Positions 1 to 11,706 of a stretch of 22,406 nucleotides of DNA are shown piece by piece. Origin of the DNA: Nymphaea colorata (Eukaryota; Streptophyta; Magnoliopsida; Nymphaeales; Nymphaeaceae); the NCBI RefSeq assembly GCF_008831285.2, contig NW_022204558.1, positions 1 through 22,406 on the forward strand, written 5' to 3'. Under the pieces are notes generated by a model. The model did not search any database. It had not been told where the DNA came from and was given only the letters and a program-made list of their open reading frames with translations. How positions within the stretch are numbered: the stretch's first letter is position 1; every line of letters starts with the position of its first letter. Made by a program: the position numbers and the translations under genes.

Positions 1-405
1 GTTACGTCTATAATAAATGATTTAGTAGATTGAAATCAACAAGTTTGTGCGAAAATGAAATGAATTCGAGTGATTCATTTGGTGTCTTGTAGTTAACCTA
101 TTGTGTTTCCACTTGTTATTACATCTTTGATCAATGATTTAAATGATTAAAACTTATAAGTTTGTATGGATATAAAGGAGACCTATGCATTAGTTTGATC
201 CCTTGTAGTTACTTCAATAAGTTGAACTAGTTCTTACATCTATGGTGATCGTTGTAAGGAATTGAAATCACAAGTTCGTATCATACGAGCGGGATTTAAG
301 TGATTCATTTATCACACATACGTAATTGAATGTGCTTAACTTGTTGTTTACTTCTATATTAAATGATTTAGTAGATTAAAATCAAAGGTTTGTATGAAAA
401 TGAAT

Positions 406-1237
406 TAATTTGGAGGGATTCATTTGGTGTCTTGTAAGTAACTTAATGTGTTTCACTTGTTACTACATATATTTGATCACTTATATTTAATTGAGAGATT
501 AAGTGATTCATTTTCACTTGTTATTACATATAATTGATTACTTGTATTTAATTAAATGTGCGTGACCATTTCTTACTTACGTATAGAATGACCTAGTGGC
601 TTTGATACCAGAAGTCCGTTTGGAATACATTTATAATGAATGATTTAAATGATTGAAATCACATGTTCATGTGGATACAAACACGTGTAGTTAGTCCGAT
701 GAGTTGAATTTATTGTTACAACTATAGTGCACGATCTAAATGATTGAAATCACAAGTTCGTATCAATACAAGTGCGATTTAAGTGATTCAAATGATCACA
801 CATACTTAATTGAATGTGCTTAACTTGTTGTTACATCCATACTGCTAGATTAAGTGAATTTAAATCACAAGTTTGTGTGAAAATAAATGAGATTTGAGTG
901 ATTCATTTGGTGTCTTATAATTAACCTAATGTGTTTCACTCGTTATGACATCTATGATCAACGATTTAAACGATAAAAACTCACAAGTTTATATGGATGT
1001 AAAGGAGACCTATGGATTAGTTTAGTTTGATCCCTTGTAGTTTGTTCAATAAGTTGAACATGTTGTTACATCTCATTCATTTGTATCCATACGCACACTA
1101 AATCACTCGTCTCAATACGAGTGAGATTTAAGTGATTCATTTGATCACGCATACTTAATTGAATGTGCTTAACTTGTTGTTACGACTATATTAAATGATT
1201 TAGTATATTGAAATCATGGGTTTGTATGGAAATGAAT
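406..1237 (+). repeat. Block b3 copy 1 in U0
   Basis: This 832-bp copy has the D2 landmark gtggctttgataccag at about 596. It starts with a private variant (aattaatttggag where other units have aatgatattggag). Its spacing to the next D2 landmark is 938 bp, against about 827 in U1, because the segment 1238-1343 intervenes. Confidence 0.85.
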
Positions 1238-1343
1238 GAGATTTGAGTGATTCATTTGGTGTCTTGCAGGTAACCTAATATGTTTCACTTGTTTGTACAC
1301 GTGTAGTTAATAGATTAAAATCATAGGTTTGTATAAAATTAAT
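1238..1343 (+). repeat. Aberrant junction between the two b3 copies of U0
   Basis: The 106-bp segment begins as the truncated A of b4 (cctaatatgtttcacttg), switches at about 1292 to 18 bases that match the B' subunit of b2 (tttgtacacgtgtagtta, 1292-1309; same string at about 19613-19630), then switches again to the end of the C subunit that precedes b3 (tagattaaaatcatagg). Three pieces from three places of the HOR joined at short homologies suggest template switching rather than a simple crossover. No other copy in the window has this junction. Confidence 0.8.
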
Positions 1344-2172
1344 GATATTGGAGTGATTCATTTGGTGTCTTGTAGGTAACCTAATGTGTTTCACTTGTTA
1401 TTACATATATTTGATCAGTTATATTTAATTGAGAGATTATGTGATTCATTTTCACTTGTTATTACATATAATTGATCACTTGTATTTAATTAAATGTGCG
1501 TGACCATTTCTTACTTACGTATAGAATGACCTAGTGGCTTTGATACCAGAAGTCCGTTTGGAATACATTATAATGAATGATTTAAATGATTGAAATCACA
1601 TGTTCATGTGGATACAAACACGTGTAGTTAGTCCGATGAGTTGAATTTATTGTTACAACTATAGTGCACGATCTAAAGGATTGAAATCACAAGTTCGTAT
1701 CAATACAAGTGCGATTTAAGTGATTCAAATGATCACACATACTTAATTGAATGTGCTTAACTTGTTGTTACATCCATATTGCTAGATTAAGTGAATTCAA
1801 ATCGCAAGTTTGTGTGAAAATAAATGAGATTTGAGTTATTCATTTGGTGTCTTATAATTAACCCAATGTGTTTCACTCGTTATGACATCTATGATCAACG
1901 ATTTAAACGATAAAAACTCACAAGTTTATATGGATGTAAAGGAGACCTATGGATTAGTTTAGTTTGATCCCTTGTAGTTTGTTCAATAAGTTGAACATGT
2001 TGTTACATTCATTCATTTGTATCCATACGCACACTAAGTCACTCGTATCAGTACGAGTGAGATTTAAGTGATTCATTTGATCACGCATAATTAATTGAAT
2101 GTGCTTAATTTGTTGTTACGTCTATATTAAATGATTTAGTATATTGAAATCATGGTTTGTATGGAAATGAAT
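1344..2172 (+). repeat. Block b3 copy 2 in U0
   Basis: This 829-bp copy of b3 has its D2 landmark at 1536. It opens with a genuine b3 start (gatattggagtg), unlike the second copies in U1 and U2, which open with a b4-type start (gagatgtgagtg). Its hairpin at 2041-2058 has a 7-bp perfect stem (actcgta / tacgagt). Confidence 0.85.
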
Positions 2173-2900
2173 GAGATTTAGTGATTCATTTGGTGTCTTG
2201 TAGGTAACCTAATATGTTTCACTTGTTATTACATATATTTGATCACATATATTTAATTGAGAGATTAAATGATTCATTTTCACTTGTTATTACATATATT
2301 TGATCAATATATTTAATTGAGTGTGCGTAGCCATTTGTTACATACGTATAGAATGACTAGCGGCTTGAAATAAGAAGTTCGTTTGGAAATGAATGAGAGT
2401 CAGGTCATTAAGTTGGTCCCTTACAGTTAATCTAGTGTATTTCACTTGTTATTACATCTATAATGAATGATTTAAATGATGAAATCACAAGTTCATATCG
2501 ATACAAATGGGATCTATGTATTACTTTGAATGCGTGTAATTAGTACGATGAGTTGAATTTGTTGTTACATCTATAGTGAACGATCTAAAGGATTGAAATC
2601 ACGTGTTCATACAATACAAGTGAGATTTAAATGATTCATATGATCATGCATGCTTAATTGAATGTGTTTAACTTGTTGTTACATCTATATTAAATGATTT
2701 GTAGATCGAAATCACAAGTTTGTATGAAAATGAATGAGATTCGAGTGATTCATTTGGTGTCTTATGGTTTACCTAATGTGTTTCACTAGTTGTTACATTT
2801 ATAATGATTCTTAATACGGATGACCTTAACAAGTGATTCATTTGGTGTCATATAGTTAACCTATTGTGTTTCACTTGTAATTTAATTGAATGTGCTTAAC

Positions 2901-3078
2901 AAGTGAATTAGGTTAGCAATAGGGCACCAAATGAATCACTCAAATCTCATTCATTTTCATGCAAGCCTGTGATTTCAATTTACTAAATCATTTAACATGG
3001 ATATAACAATAAGTCAAGTACATTCAATAAAGTATGCGTGATCATATGAATCACTTAAATCTGACTCGTATTGGTACG
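2901..3078 (-). repeat. Inverted C+A segment, U1
   Basis: These 178 bp read as satellite only on the minus strand: caccaaatgaatcactcaaa is the complement of the A start, followed by the complement of a C subunit, while both flanks are in plus orientation. The left junction is in cttaacaagtg and the right is in ttggtacg/actatag. It carries the variant ggttagcaatag. Confidence 0.92.
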
Positions 3079-4400
3079 ACTATAGTGCACGATCTAAAGT
3101 ATTGAAATTACAAGTTCGTATCATTACAAGTGCGATTTAAGTGATTCAAATGATCACACATACTTAATTGAATGTGCTTAACTTATTGTTACATCCATGT
3201 TGCTTGATTAAGTGAACTAAAATCACAAGTTTGTATGAAAATGAATGTGATTAGAGTGATTCATTTGGTGTCTTATAGTTACCCTAACGTGTTTCACAAG
3301 TTATTACATCCATGATCAATGAGTTAAATAATTAAAACTCACAAGTTTATATGGATATAAAGGAGACCTATGCATTAGTTTGATCCTTTCTAGTTTGTAC
3401 GATAAGTTGAACATGTTGTTACATCTATAGTGATCGATGCACAAGTTCACATCAACACGAGTGAGATTTAAGTGAGTCAATTGATCACGCATATTTAATT
3501 GAATGTACTTAACTTGTTGTTACGTTTATATTAAATGATTTAGTAAATTCAAATCATAGGTTTATATGAAAATGAATGGGATTCGAGTGATTCATTTGGT
3601 GTCTTACAGGTAACTTAATGTGTTTCACTTGTTATTACATACATTTGATCACTTATGTTTAATCGAGAGATTATGTGATTCATTTTTACTTGTTCTTACA
3701 TACATTTGATAACTTATATTTAATTGAATGTGCGTAACTATTTGTTACATACGTATAGAATGACTTAGTGGCTTGAAAAAAGAAGTCCGTTTGGAAATGA
3801 ATGAGAGTCAAGTCACTATATTGGTCCCTTATAGTTAATCTAATGTATTTCACTTGTTATTACATCTATAATGAATGATTTAAATGGTTGAAATCACAAG
3901 TTTATATGGATATAAATGGTTGAAGTCAGTATATTTGTACACGTGTAGTTAGTCCGATGAGTTGAATTTGTTGTTACACCTATAGGGAACGTTCTAAAAG
4001 ATTGAAATCACATGTTCGTACGAATACAAGTGAGATTTAAGTGATTCATATAATCATGCATACTTAATTGAATGTGTTTAACTTGTTGTTACGTCTATAA
4101 TAAATGATTTAGTAGATTGAAATCACAAGTTTTTGCGAAAATGAATGAGATTCGAGTGATTCATTTGGTGTCTTGTAGTTAACCTATTGTGTTTCACTTG
4201 TTATTACATCTTTGATCAATGATTTAAATGATTAAAACTTACAAGTTTGTATGGATATAAAGGAGACCTATGCATTAGTTTGATCGCTTGTAGTTAGTTC
4301 AATAAGTTGAACTAGTTCTTACATCTATGGTGATCGATGTAAGGAATTGAACTCAAAGTTCGTATCAATACGAGTGGGATTTAAGTGATTCTTTTTGTCA

Positions 4401-4410
4401 CACATAGGTT
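4401..4410. other. 65-bp deletion junction in U1 b2
   Basis: U1 reads cacataggtttg where U2 (about 9964-10034) has cacatacgtaattg and about 65 more bases before cataggtttg. The shared cata at both ends is compatible with end joining at microhomology. The U1 spacing between the D1 and D2 landmarks (848 bp) against U2 (912 bp) confirms the loss. Confidence 0.88.
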
Positions 4411-4425
4411 TGTATGAAAATGAAA

Positions 4426-5252
4426 GATATTAGAGTGATTCATTTGGTGTCTTGTAAGTAACCTAATGTGTTTCACTTGTTATTACATATATTTGATCAC
4501 TTATATTTAATTGAGAGATTAAGTGATTCATTTTCACTTGTTATTATATATAATTGATCACTTATATTTAATTGAATGTGCGTGACTATTTCTTACTTAC
4601 GTATAGAATGACCTAGTGGCTTTTATACTGGAAGTTCGTTTGGAATACATATATAATGAATGATTTAAATGATTGAAATCACAAGTTCATGTGGATACAA
4701 ACGCGTGTAATTAGTCCGATGAGTTGAATTTATTATTACAACTATAGTTCACTATCTAAAGGATTGAAATCACAAGTTCGTGTCAATACAAGTGCGATTT
4801 AAGTGATTCAAATGGTCACACATACTTAATTGAATGTGCTTAACTTGTTGTTACATCCATATTGCTAGATTAAGTGAATTCAAATCACAAGTTTATGTTA
4901 AATGAGATTTGAGTGATTCATTTGGTGTTTTATAATTAACCTAATGTGTTTCACTCGTTATGGCATCTATGATCAACGATTTAAACGATAAAAACTCACA
5001 AGTTTATATGGATGTAAAGGAGACCTATGGATTAGTTTAGTTTGATCCCTTGTAGTTTGTTCAATAGGTTGAACATGTTGTTACATCTCATTCATTTGTA
5101 TCCATACGCACACTAAATCACTCGTCTCAATACGAGTGAGATTTAAGTGATTCATTTAATCACGCATACTTAATAGAATGTGCTTAACTTGTTGTTACGT
5201 CTATATTAAATGATTTAGTATATTGAAATCATAGGTTTGTATGGAAATGAAT
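4426..5252 (+). repeat. Block b3 copy 1 of 4 in U1 (827 bp)
   Basis: First of four tandem copies, with the D2 landmark at 4618. It opens with the authentic b3 start (gatattagagtg). Relative to copies 2-4 it has single-base differences such as agttcactatc against agtgcactatc. Confidence 0.9.
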
Positions 5253-6079
5253 GAGATGTGAGTGATTCATTTGGTGTCTTGTAGGTAACCTAATATGTTT
5301 CACTTGTTATTACATATATTTGATCACATATATTTAATTGAGAGATTAATTGATTCATTTTCACTTGTTATTATATATAATTGATCACTTGTATTTAATT
5401 GAATGTGCGTGACTATTTCTTACTTACGTATAGAATGACCTAGTGGCTTTTATACTGGAAGTTCGTTTGGAATACATATATAATGAATGATTTAAATGAT
5501 TGAAATCACAAGTTCATGTGGATACAAACGCGTGTACTTAGTCCGATGAGTTGAATTTATTATTACAACTATAGTGCACTATCTAAAGGATTGAAATCAC
5601 AAGTTCGTGTCAATACAAGTGCGATTTAAGTGATTCAAATGGTCACACATACTTAATTGAATGTGCTTAACTTGTTGTTACATCCATATTGCTAGATTAA
5701 GTGAATTCAAATCACAAGTTTATGTTAAATGAGATTTGAGTGATTCATTTGGTGTTTTATAATTAACCTAATGTGTTTCACTCGTTATGGCATCTATGAT
5801 CAACGATTTAAACGATAAAAACTCACAAGTTTATATGGATGTAAAGGAGACCTATGGATTAGTTTAGTTTGATCCCTTGTAGTTTGTTCAATAGGTTGAA
5901 CATGTTGTTACATCTCATTCATTTGTATCCATACGCACACTAAATCACTCGTCTCAATACGAGTGAGATTTAAGTGATTCATTTAATCACGCATACTTAA
6001 TAGAATGTGCTTAACTTGTTGTTACGTCTATATTAAATGATTTAGTATATTGAAATCATAGGTTTGTATGGAAATGAAT
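5253..6079 (+). repeat. Block b3 copy 2 of 4 in U1 (827 bp)
   Basis: D2 landmark at 5445, exactly 827 bp after copy 1. The first 90 or so bases are b4-type (gagatgtgagtg, ggtaacctaatatg) and then change to b3-type D2, so the copy arose by exchange between the aD2 region of b3 and the aD3 region of b4. Private sites: attaattgattc and cgtgtacttag. Confidence 0.9.
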
Positions 6080-6906
6080 GAGATGTGAGTGATTCATTTG
6101 GTGTCTTGTAGGTAACCTAATATGTTTCACTTGTTATTACATATATTTGATCACATATATTTAATTGAGAGATTAAGTGATTCATTTTCACTTGTTATTA
6201 TATATAATTGATCACTTGTATTTAATTGAATGTGCGTGACTATTTCTTACTTACGTATAGAATGACCTAGTGGCTTTTATACTGGAAGTTCGTTTGGAAT
6301 ACATATATAATGAATGATTTAAATGATTGAAATCACAAGTTCATGTGGATACAAACGCGTGTAGTTAGTCCGATGAGTTGAATTTATTATTACAACTATA
6401 GTGCACTATCTAAAGGATTGAAATCACAAGTTCGTGTCAATACAAGTGCGATTTAAGTGATTCAAATGGTCACACATACTTAATTGAATGTGCTTAACTT
6501 GTTGTTACATCCATATTGCTAGATTAAGTGAATTCAAATCACAAGTTTATGTTAAATGAGATTTGAGTGATTCATTTGGTGTTTTATAATTAACCTAATG
6601 TGTTTCACTCGTTATGGCATCTATGATCAACAATTTAAACGATAAAAACTCACAAGTTTATATGGATGTAAAGGAGACCTATGGATTAGTTTAGTTTGAT
6701 CCCTTGTAGTTTGTTCAATAGGTTGAACATGTTGTTACATCTCATTCATTTGTATCCATACGCACACTAAATCACTCGTCTCAATACGAGTGAGATTTAA
6801 GTGATTCATTTGATCACGCATACTTAATAGAATGTGCTTAACTTGTTGTTACGTCTATATTAAATGATTTAGTATATTGAAATCATAGGTTTGTATGGAA
6901 ATGAAT
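6080..6906 (+). repeat. Block b3 copy 3 of 4 in U1 (827 bp)
   Basis: D2 landmark at 6272, again 827 bp on. It has the same chimeric start as copy 2. Only a few differences from copy 2 are visible, for example aacaattt where other copies have aacgattt near 6630. The amplification is therefore very recent compared with the divergence between HOR families. Confidence 0.9.
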
Positions 6907-7731
6907 GAGATGTGAGTGATTCATTTGGTGTCTTGTAGGTAACCTAATATGTTTCACTTGTTATTACATATATTTGATCACATATATTTAATTGAGAGAT
7001 TAAGTGATTCATTTTCACTTGTTATTATATATAATTGATCACTTGTATTTAATTGAATGTGCGTGACTATTTCTTACTTACGTATAGAATGACCTAGTGG
7101 CTTTTATACTGGAAGTTCGTTTGGAATACATATATAATGAATGATTTAAATGATTGAAATCACAAGTTCATGTGGATACAAACGCGTGTAGTTAGTCCGA
7201 TGAGTTGAATTTATTATTACAACTATAGTGCACTATCTAAAGGATTGAAATCACAAGTTCGTGTCAATACAAGTGCGATTTAAGTGATTCAAATGGTCAC
7301 ACATACTTAATTGAATGTGCTTAACTTGTTGTTACATCCATATTGCTAGATTAAGTGAATTCAAATCACAAGTTTATGTTAAATGAGATTTGAGTGATTC
7401 ATTTGGTGTTTATAATTAACCTAATGTGTTTCACTCGTTATGCATCTATGATCAACGATTTAAACGATAAAAACTCACAAGTTTATATGGATGTAAATGA
7501 GACCTATGGATTAGTTTAGTTTGATCCCTTGTAGTTTGTTCAATAGGTTGAACATGTTGTTACATCTCATTCATTTGTATCCATACGCACACTAAATCAC
7601 TCGTCTCAATACGAGTTAGATTTAAGTGATTCATTTGATCACGCATACTTAATTGAATGTGCTTAACTTGTTGTTACGTCTATATTAAATGATTTAGTAT
7701 ATTGAAATCATATGTTTGTATGGAAATGAAT
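6907..7731 (+). repeat. Block b3 copy 4 of 4 in U1 (825 bp)
   Basis: D2 landmark at 7099. It has the chimeric start, two single-base losses (ggtgtttataatt, gttatgcatc) and a few substitutions (gtaaatgagacc, acgagttagattt, catatgtttg). The loss in ggtgtttataatt is shared with both b3 copies of U2, so this copy is likely closer to the ancestral second copy than copies 1-3 of U1 are. Confidence 0.88.
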
Positions 7732-8467
7732 GAGATGTGAGTGATTCATTTGGTGTCTTGTAGGTAACCTAATATGTTTCACTTGTTATTACATATATTT
7801 GATCACATATATTTAATTGAGAGATTAAATGATTCATTTTCACTTGTTATTACATATATTTGATCAATATATTTAATTGAGTGTACGTAGCCATTTGTTA
7901 CATACGTATAGAATGACTTAGTGGCTTGAAATAAGAAGTTCGTTTGGAAATGAATGAGAGTCAGGTCATTAAGTTGGTCCTTTACAGTTAATCTAGTGTA
8001 TTTCACTTGTTATTACATCTATAATGAATGATTTAAATGATTGAATTCGCAAGTTTATATGGATACAAATGGGATCTATGCATTACATTGAATGCGTTTA
8101 ATTAGTCCGATGAGTTGAATTTGTTGTTACATTTATAGTGAACAATGTAAAGGATTGAAATCACGCGTTCGTACTAATACAAGTGAGATTTAAATGATTC
8201 ATATGATGATCATGCATGCTTAATTGAATGTGTTTAACTTATTGTTACATCTATATTGAATGATTTAGTAGATCGAAATCACAAGTTTGTATGAAAATGA
8301 ATGAGATTCGAGTGATTCATTTGGTGTCTTGTGGTTTACCTAATGTGTTTCACTAGTTGTTACATTTATAATGATTCTTAACATGGATGTCCTTAACAAG
8401 TGATTTATTTTGTGTCATATAGTTAACCTAATGTGTTTCACTTGTAATTTAATTGAATGTGCTTAAC

Positions 8468-8645
8468 AAGTAAATTAGGTTAGCAATAGGGCACCAAATG
8501 AATCACTCAAATCTCATTCATTTTCATGCAAGCCTGTGATTTCAATCTACTAAATCATTTAACATGAATATAACAATAAGTCAAGTACATTCAATAAAGT
8601 ATGCGTGATCATATGAATCACTTAAATCTGACTCGTATTGGTACG
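8468..8645 (-). repeat. Inverted C+A segment, U2
   Basis: Same 178-bp length and breakpoints as in U1, with the U1-type variant ggttagcaatag and two private changes (aagtaaattagg at the start, aacatgaatat). Confidence 0.92.
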
Positions 8646-10056
8646 ACTATAGTGCACGATCTAAAGGATTGAAATTACAAGTTCGTATCAATACAAGTGC
8701 GATTTAAGTGATTCAAATGATCACACATACTTAATTGAATGTGCTTAACTTATTGTTACATCCATGTTGCTTGATTAAGTGAATTAAAATCACAAGTTTG
8801 TATGAAAATAAATGTGATTAGAGTGATTCATTTGGTGTCTTATAGTTACCCTAACGTGTTTCACAAGTTATTACATCCATGATCAATGAGTTAAATAATT
8901 AAAACTCACAAGTTTATATGGATATAAAGGAGACCTATGCATTAATTTGATCCTTTCTAGTTTGTACGATAAGTTGAACATGTTGTTACATCTATAGTGA
9001 TCGATGCACAAGTTCACATCAACACGAGTGAGATTTAAGTGAGTCAATTGATCACGCATATTTAATTGAATGTACTTAATTTGTTGTTACGTTTATATTA
9101 AATGATTTAGTAAATTCAAATCATATGTTTATATGAAAATGAATGGGATTCGAGTGATTCATTTGGTGTCTTACAGGTAACTTAATGTGTTTCACTTGTT
9201 ATTACATACATTTGATCACTTATGTTTAATCGAGAGATTATGTGATTCATTTTTACTTGTTCTTACATACATTTGATAACTTATATTTAATTGAATGTGC
9301 GTAACTATTTGTTACATACTTATAGAATGACTTAGTGGCTTGAAAAAAGAAGTCCGTTTGGAAATGAATGAGAGTCAAGTCACTATATTGGTCACTTATA
9401 GTTCATCTAATGTATTTCACTTGTTATTACATCTATAATGAATGATTTAAATGGTTGAAATCACAAGTTTATATGGATATAAATGGTTGAAGTCAGTATA
9501 TTTGTACACGTGTAGTTAGTCCGATGAGTTGAATTTGTTGTTACACTTATAGGGAACGTTCTAAAGATTGAAATCACATGTTCGTACGAATACAAGTGAG
9601 ATTTAAGTGATTCATATAATCATGCATACTTAATTGAATGTGTTTAACTTGTTGTTACGTCTATAATAAATGATTTAGTAGATTGAAATCACAAGTTTTT
9701 GCGAAAATGAATGAGATTCGAGTGATTCATTTGGTGTCTTGTAGTTAACCTATTGTGTTTCACTTGTTATTACATCTTTGATCAATGATTTAAATGATTA
9801 AAACTTACAAGTTTGTATGGATATAAAGGAGACCTATGCATTAGTTTGATCGCTTGTAGTTAGTTCAATAAGTTGAACTAGTTCTTACATCTATGGTGAT
9901 CGATGTAAGGAATTGAACTCAAAGTTCGTATCAATACGAGTGGGATTTAAGTGATTCTTTTTATCACACATACGTAATTGAATGTGCTTAACATGTTGTT
10001 ACGTCTATATTAAATGATTTAGTATATTAAAATCATAGGTTTGTATGAAAATGAAA

Positions 10057-10881
10057 GATATTAGAGTGATTCATTTGGTGTCTTGTAAGTAACCTAATGT
10101 GTTTCACTTGTTATTACATATATTTGATCACTTATATTTAATTGAGAGATTAAGTGATTCATTTTCACTTGTTATTATATATAATTGATCACTTGTATTT
10201 AATTGAATGTGCGTGACTATTTCTTACTTACGTGTAGAATGACCTAGTGGCTTTATACTGGAAGTTCGTTTGGAATACATATATAATGAATGATTTAAAT
10301 GATTGAAATCACAAGTTCATGTAGATACAAACGCGTGTAGTTAGTCCGATGAGTTGAATTTATTATTACAACTATAGTGCACTATCTAAAGGATTGAAAT
10401 CACAAGTTCGTGTCAATGCAAGTGCGATTTAAGTGATTCAAATGGTCACACATACTTAATTGAATGTGCTTAACTTGTTGTTACATCCATATTGCTAGAT
10501 TAAGTGAATTCAAATCACAAGTTTATGTTAAATGAGATTTGATTGATTCATTTGGTGTTTATAATTAACCTAATGTGTTTCACTCGTTATGGCATCTATG
10601 ATCGACGATTTAAACGATAAAAACTCACAAGTTTATATGGATGTAAAGGAGACCTATGGATTAGTTTAGTTTGATCCCTTGTAGTTTGTTCAATAGGTTG
10701 AACATGTTGTTACATCTCATTTATTTGTATCCATACGCACACTAAATCACTCGTCTCAGTACGAGTGAGATTTAAGTGATTCATTTGATCACACATACTT
10801 AATTGAATGTGCTTAACTTGTTGTTACGTCTATATTAAATGATTTAGTATATTGAAATCATAGGTTTGTATGGAAATGAAT
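10057..10881 (+). repeat. Block b3 copy 1 of 2 in U2 (825 bp)
   Basis: D2 landmark at 10249, with the authentic b3 start (gatattagagtg). It shares ttatactggaag, gactatttctt and ggtgtttataatt with U1 copy 4 and U2 copy 2. Private sites include cgtgtagaatg in D2 and tcatttatttg. Confidence 0.9.
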
Positions 10882-11706
10882 GAGATGTGAGTGATTCATT
10901 TGGTGTCTTGTAGGTAACGTAATATGTTTCACTTGTTATTACATATATTTGATCACATATATTTAATTGAGAGATTAAGTGATTCATTTTCACTTGTTAT
11001 TATATATAATTGATCACTTGTATTTAATTGAATGTGCGTGACTATTTCTTACTTACGTATAGAATGACCTAGTGGCTTTTATACTGGAAGTTCGTTTGGA
11101 ATACATATATAATGAATGATTTAAATGATTGAAATCACAAGTTCACGTGGATACAAACGCGTGTAGTTAGTCCGATGAGTTGAATTTATTATTACAACTA
11201 TAGTGCACTATCTAAAGGATTGAAATCACAAGTTCGTGTCAATACAAGTGCGATTTAAGTGATTGAAATGTCACACATACTTAATTGAATGTGCTTAACT
11301 TGTTGTTACATCCATATTGCTAGATTAAGTGAATTCAAATCACAAGTTTATGTTAAATGAGATTTGAGTGATTCATTTGGTGTTTATAATTAACCTAATG
11401 TGTTTCACTCGTTATGGCATCTATGATCAACGATTTAAACGATAAAAACTCACAAGTTTATATGGATGTAAAGGAGACCTATGGATTAGTTTAGTTTGAT
11501 CCCTTGAAGTTTGTTCAATAAGTTGAACATATTGTTACATCTCATTCATTTGTATCCATACGCACACTAAATCACTCGTCTCAATACGAGTGAGATTTAA
11601 GTGATTCATTTGATCACGCATACTTAATTGAATGTGCTTAACTTCTTGTTACGTCTATATTAAATGATTTAGTATATTGAAATCATAGGTTTGTATGGAA
11701 ATGAAT
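10882..11706 (+). repeat. Block b3 copy 2 of 2 in U2 (825 bp)
   Basis: D2 landmark at 11074, 825 bp after copy 1. Its chimeric b4-type start is identical in structure to copies 2-4 of U1, so one exchange event is ancestral to both units. Private sites: gttcacgtgg and gtgattgaaatgtcac. Confidence 0.9.

Larger units (their letters stand above)
1..2900 (+). repeat. HOR copy U0, partial (b2 tail, two b3 copies, b4)
   Basis: Position 1 corresponds to about 19766 in the reference copy U5, inside block b2. The copy runs through the rest of b2 (1-405), b3 (406-1237), an aberrant junction segment (1238-1343), a second b3 (1344-2172) and b4 (2173-2900). It shares the variants tttgtgcgaaaatg and ctttgataccagaag with U3-U5 rather than U1-U2, but has private changes such as agtccgtttgg in the D2 element and small indels (for example aatcaacaagt near 36). 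It is the most diverged from U5 of the U3-like copies. Its b3 duplication has a different junction from that in U1 and U2. Confidence 0.9.
2901..8467 (+). repeat. HOR copy U1, expanded to 5567 bp
   Basis: Layout: inverted segment 2901-3078, b1 3079-3587, b2 3588-4425, four copies of b3 (4426-5252, 5253-6079, 6080-6906, 6907-7731) and b4 7732-8467. The excess over 3156 bp is explained by three extra b3 blocks, about 2480 bp, minus an approximately 65-bp deletion in b2 near 4403 and a few small indels. U1 shares many private variants with U2: aagtttttgcgaaaatg, gaagtcagtatatttg, ttatactggaag, cttgtggtttacc and aatgagttaaataatt. This indicates a common recent ancestor of U1 and U2 that already carried duplicated b3. 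Confidence 0.93.

Noticed and set aside
180-190. Purine-rich aaggagacc upstream of atg, resembling a bacterial ribosome-binding site, repeated throughout
   Set aside because: It is the A/B subunit junction (ataaaggagacctatg) found dozens of times. The frame after each atg closes within a few codons, and the array is not bacterial in character.
1291-1310. The string gtttgtacacgtgtagttaa, considered as a foreign insertion
   Set aside because: An 18-base match exists in B' of b2 in the same array (about 19613-19630), so it is locally templated, not foreign.
2901-3078. Inverted segment considered as an inserted mobile element or terminal inverted repeat
   Set aside because: Its whole content is reverse-complement A and C satellite, with no target-site duplication and no coding capacity. 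A local inversion explains it.
4426-7731. Regular 827-bp repeats considered as a CRISPR-like array or rDNA spacer repeats
   Set aside because: The repeats are directly adjacent with no unique spacers, and no rRNA sequence flanks them. They are amplified satellite blocks.
7803-8006. Open frame of 67 codons on the minus strand, also at 17917-18120 and 21073-21276 with almost the same translation
   Set aside because: It recurs because block b4 recurs. It begins at GTG rather than ATG, spans subunit boundaries (aD3 and A'), is absent from U2 and U3 because of small deletions, and has no recognisable domain. There is no sign of selection to keep the frame.
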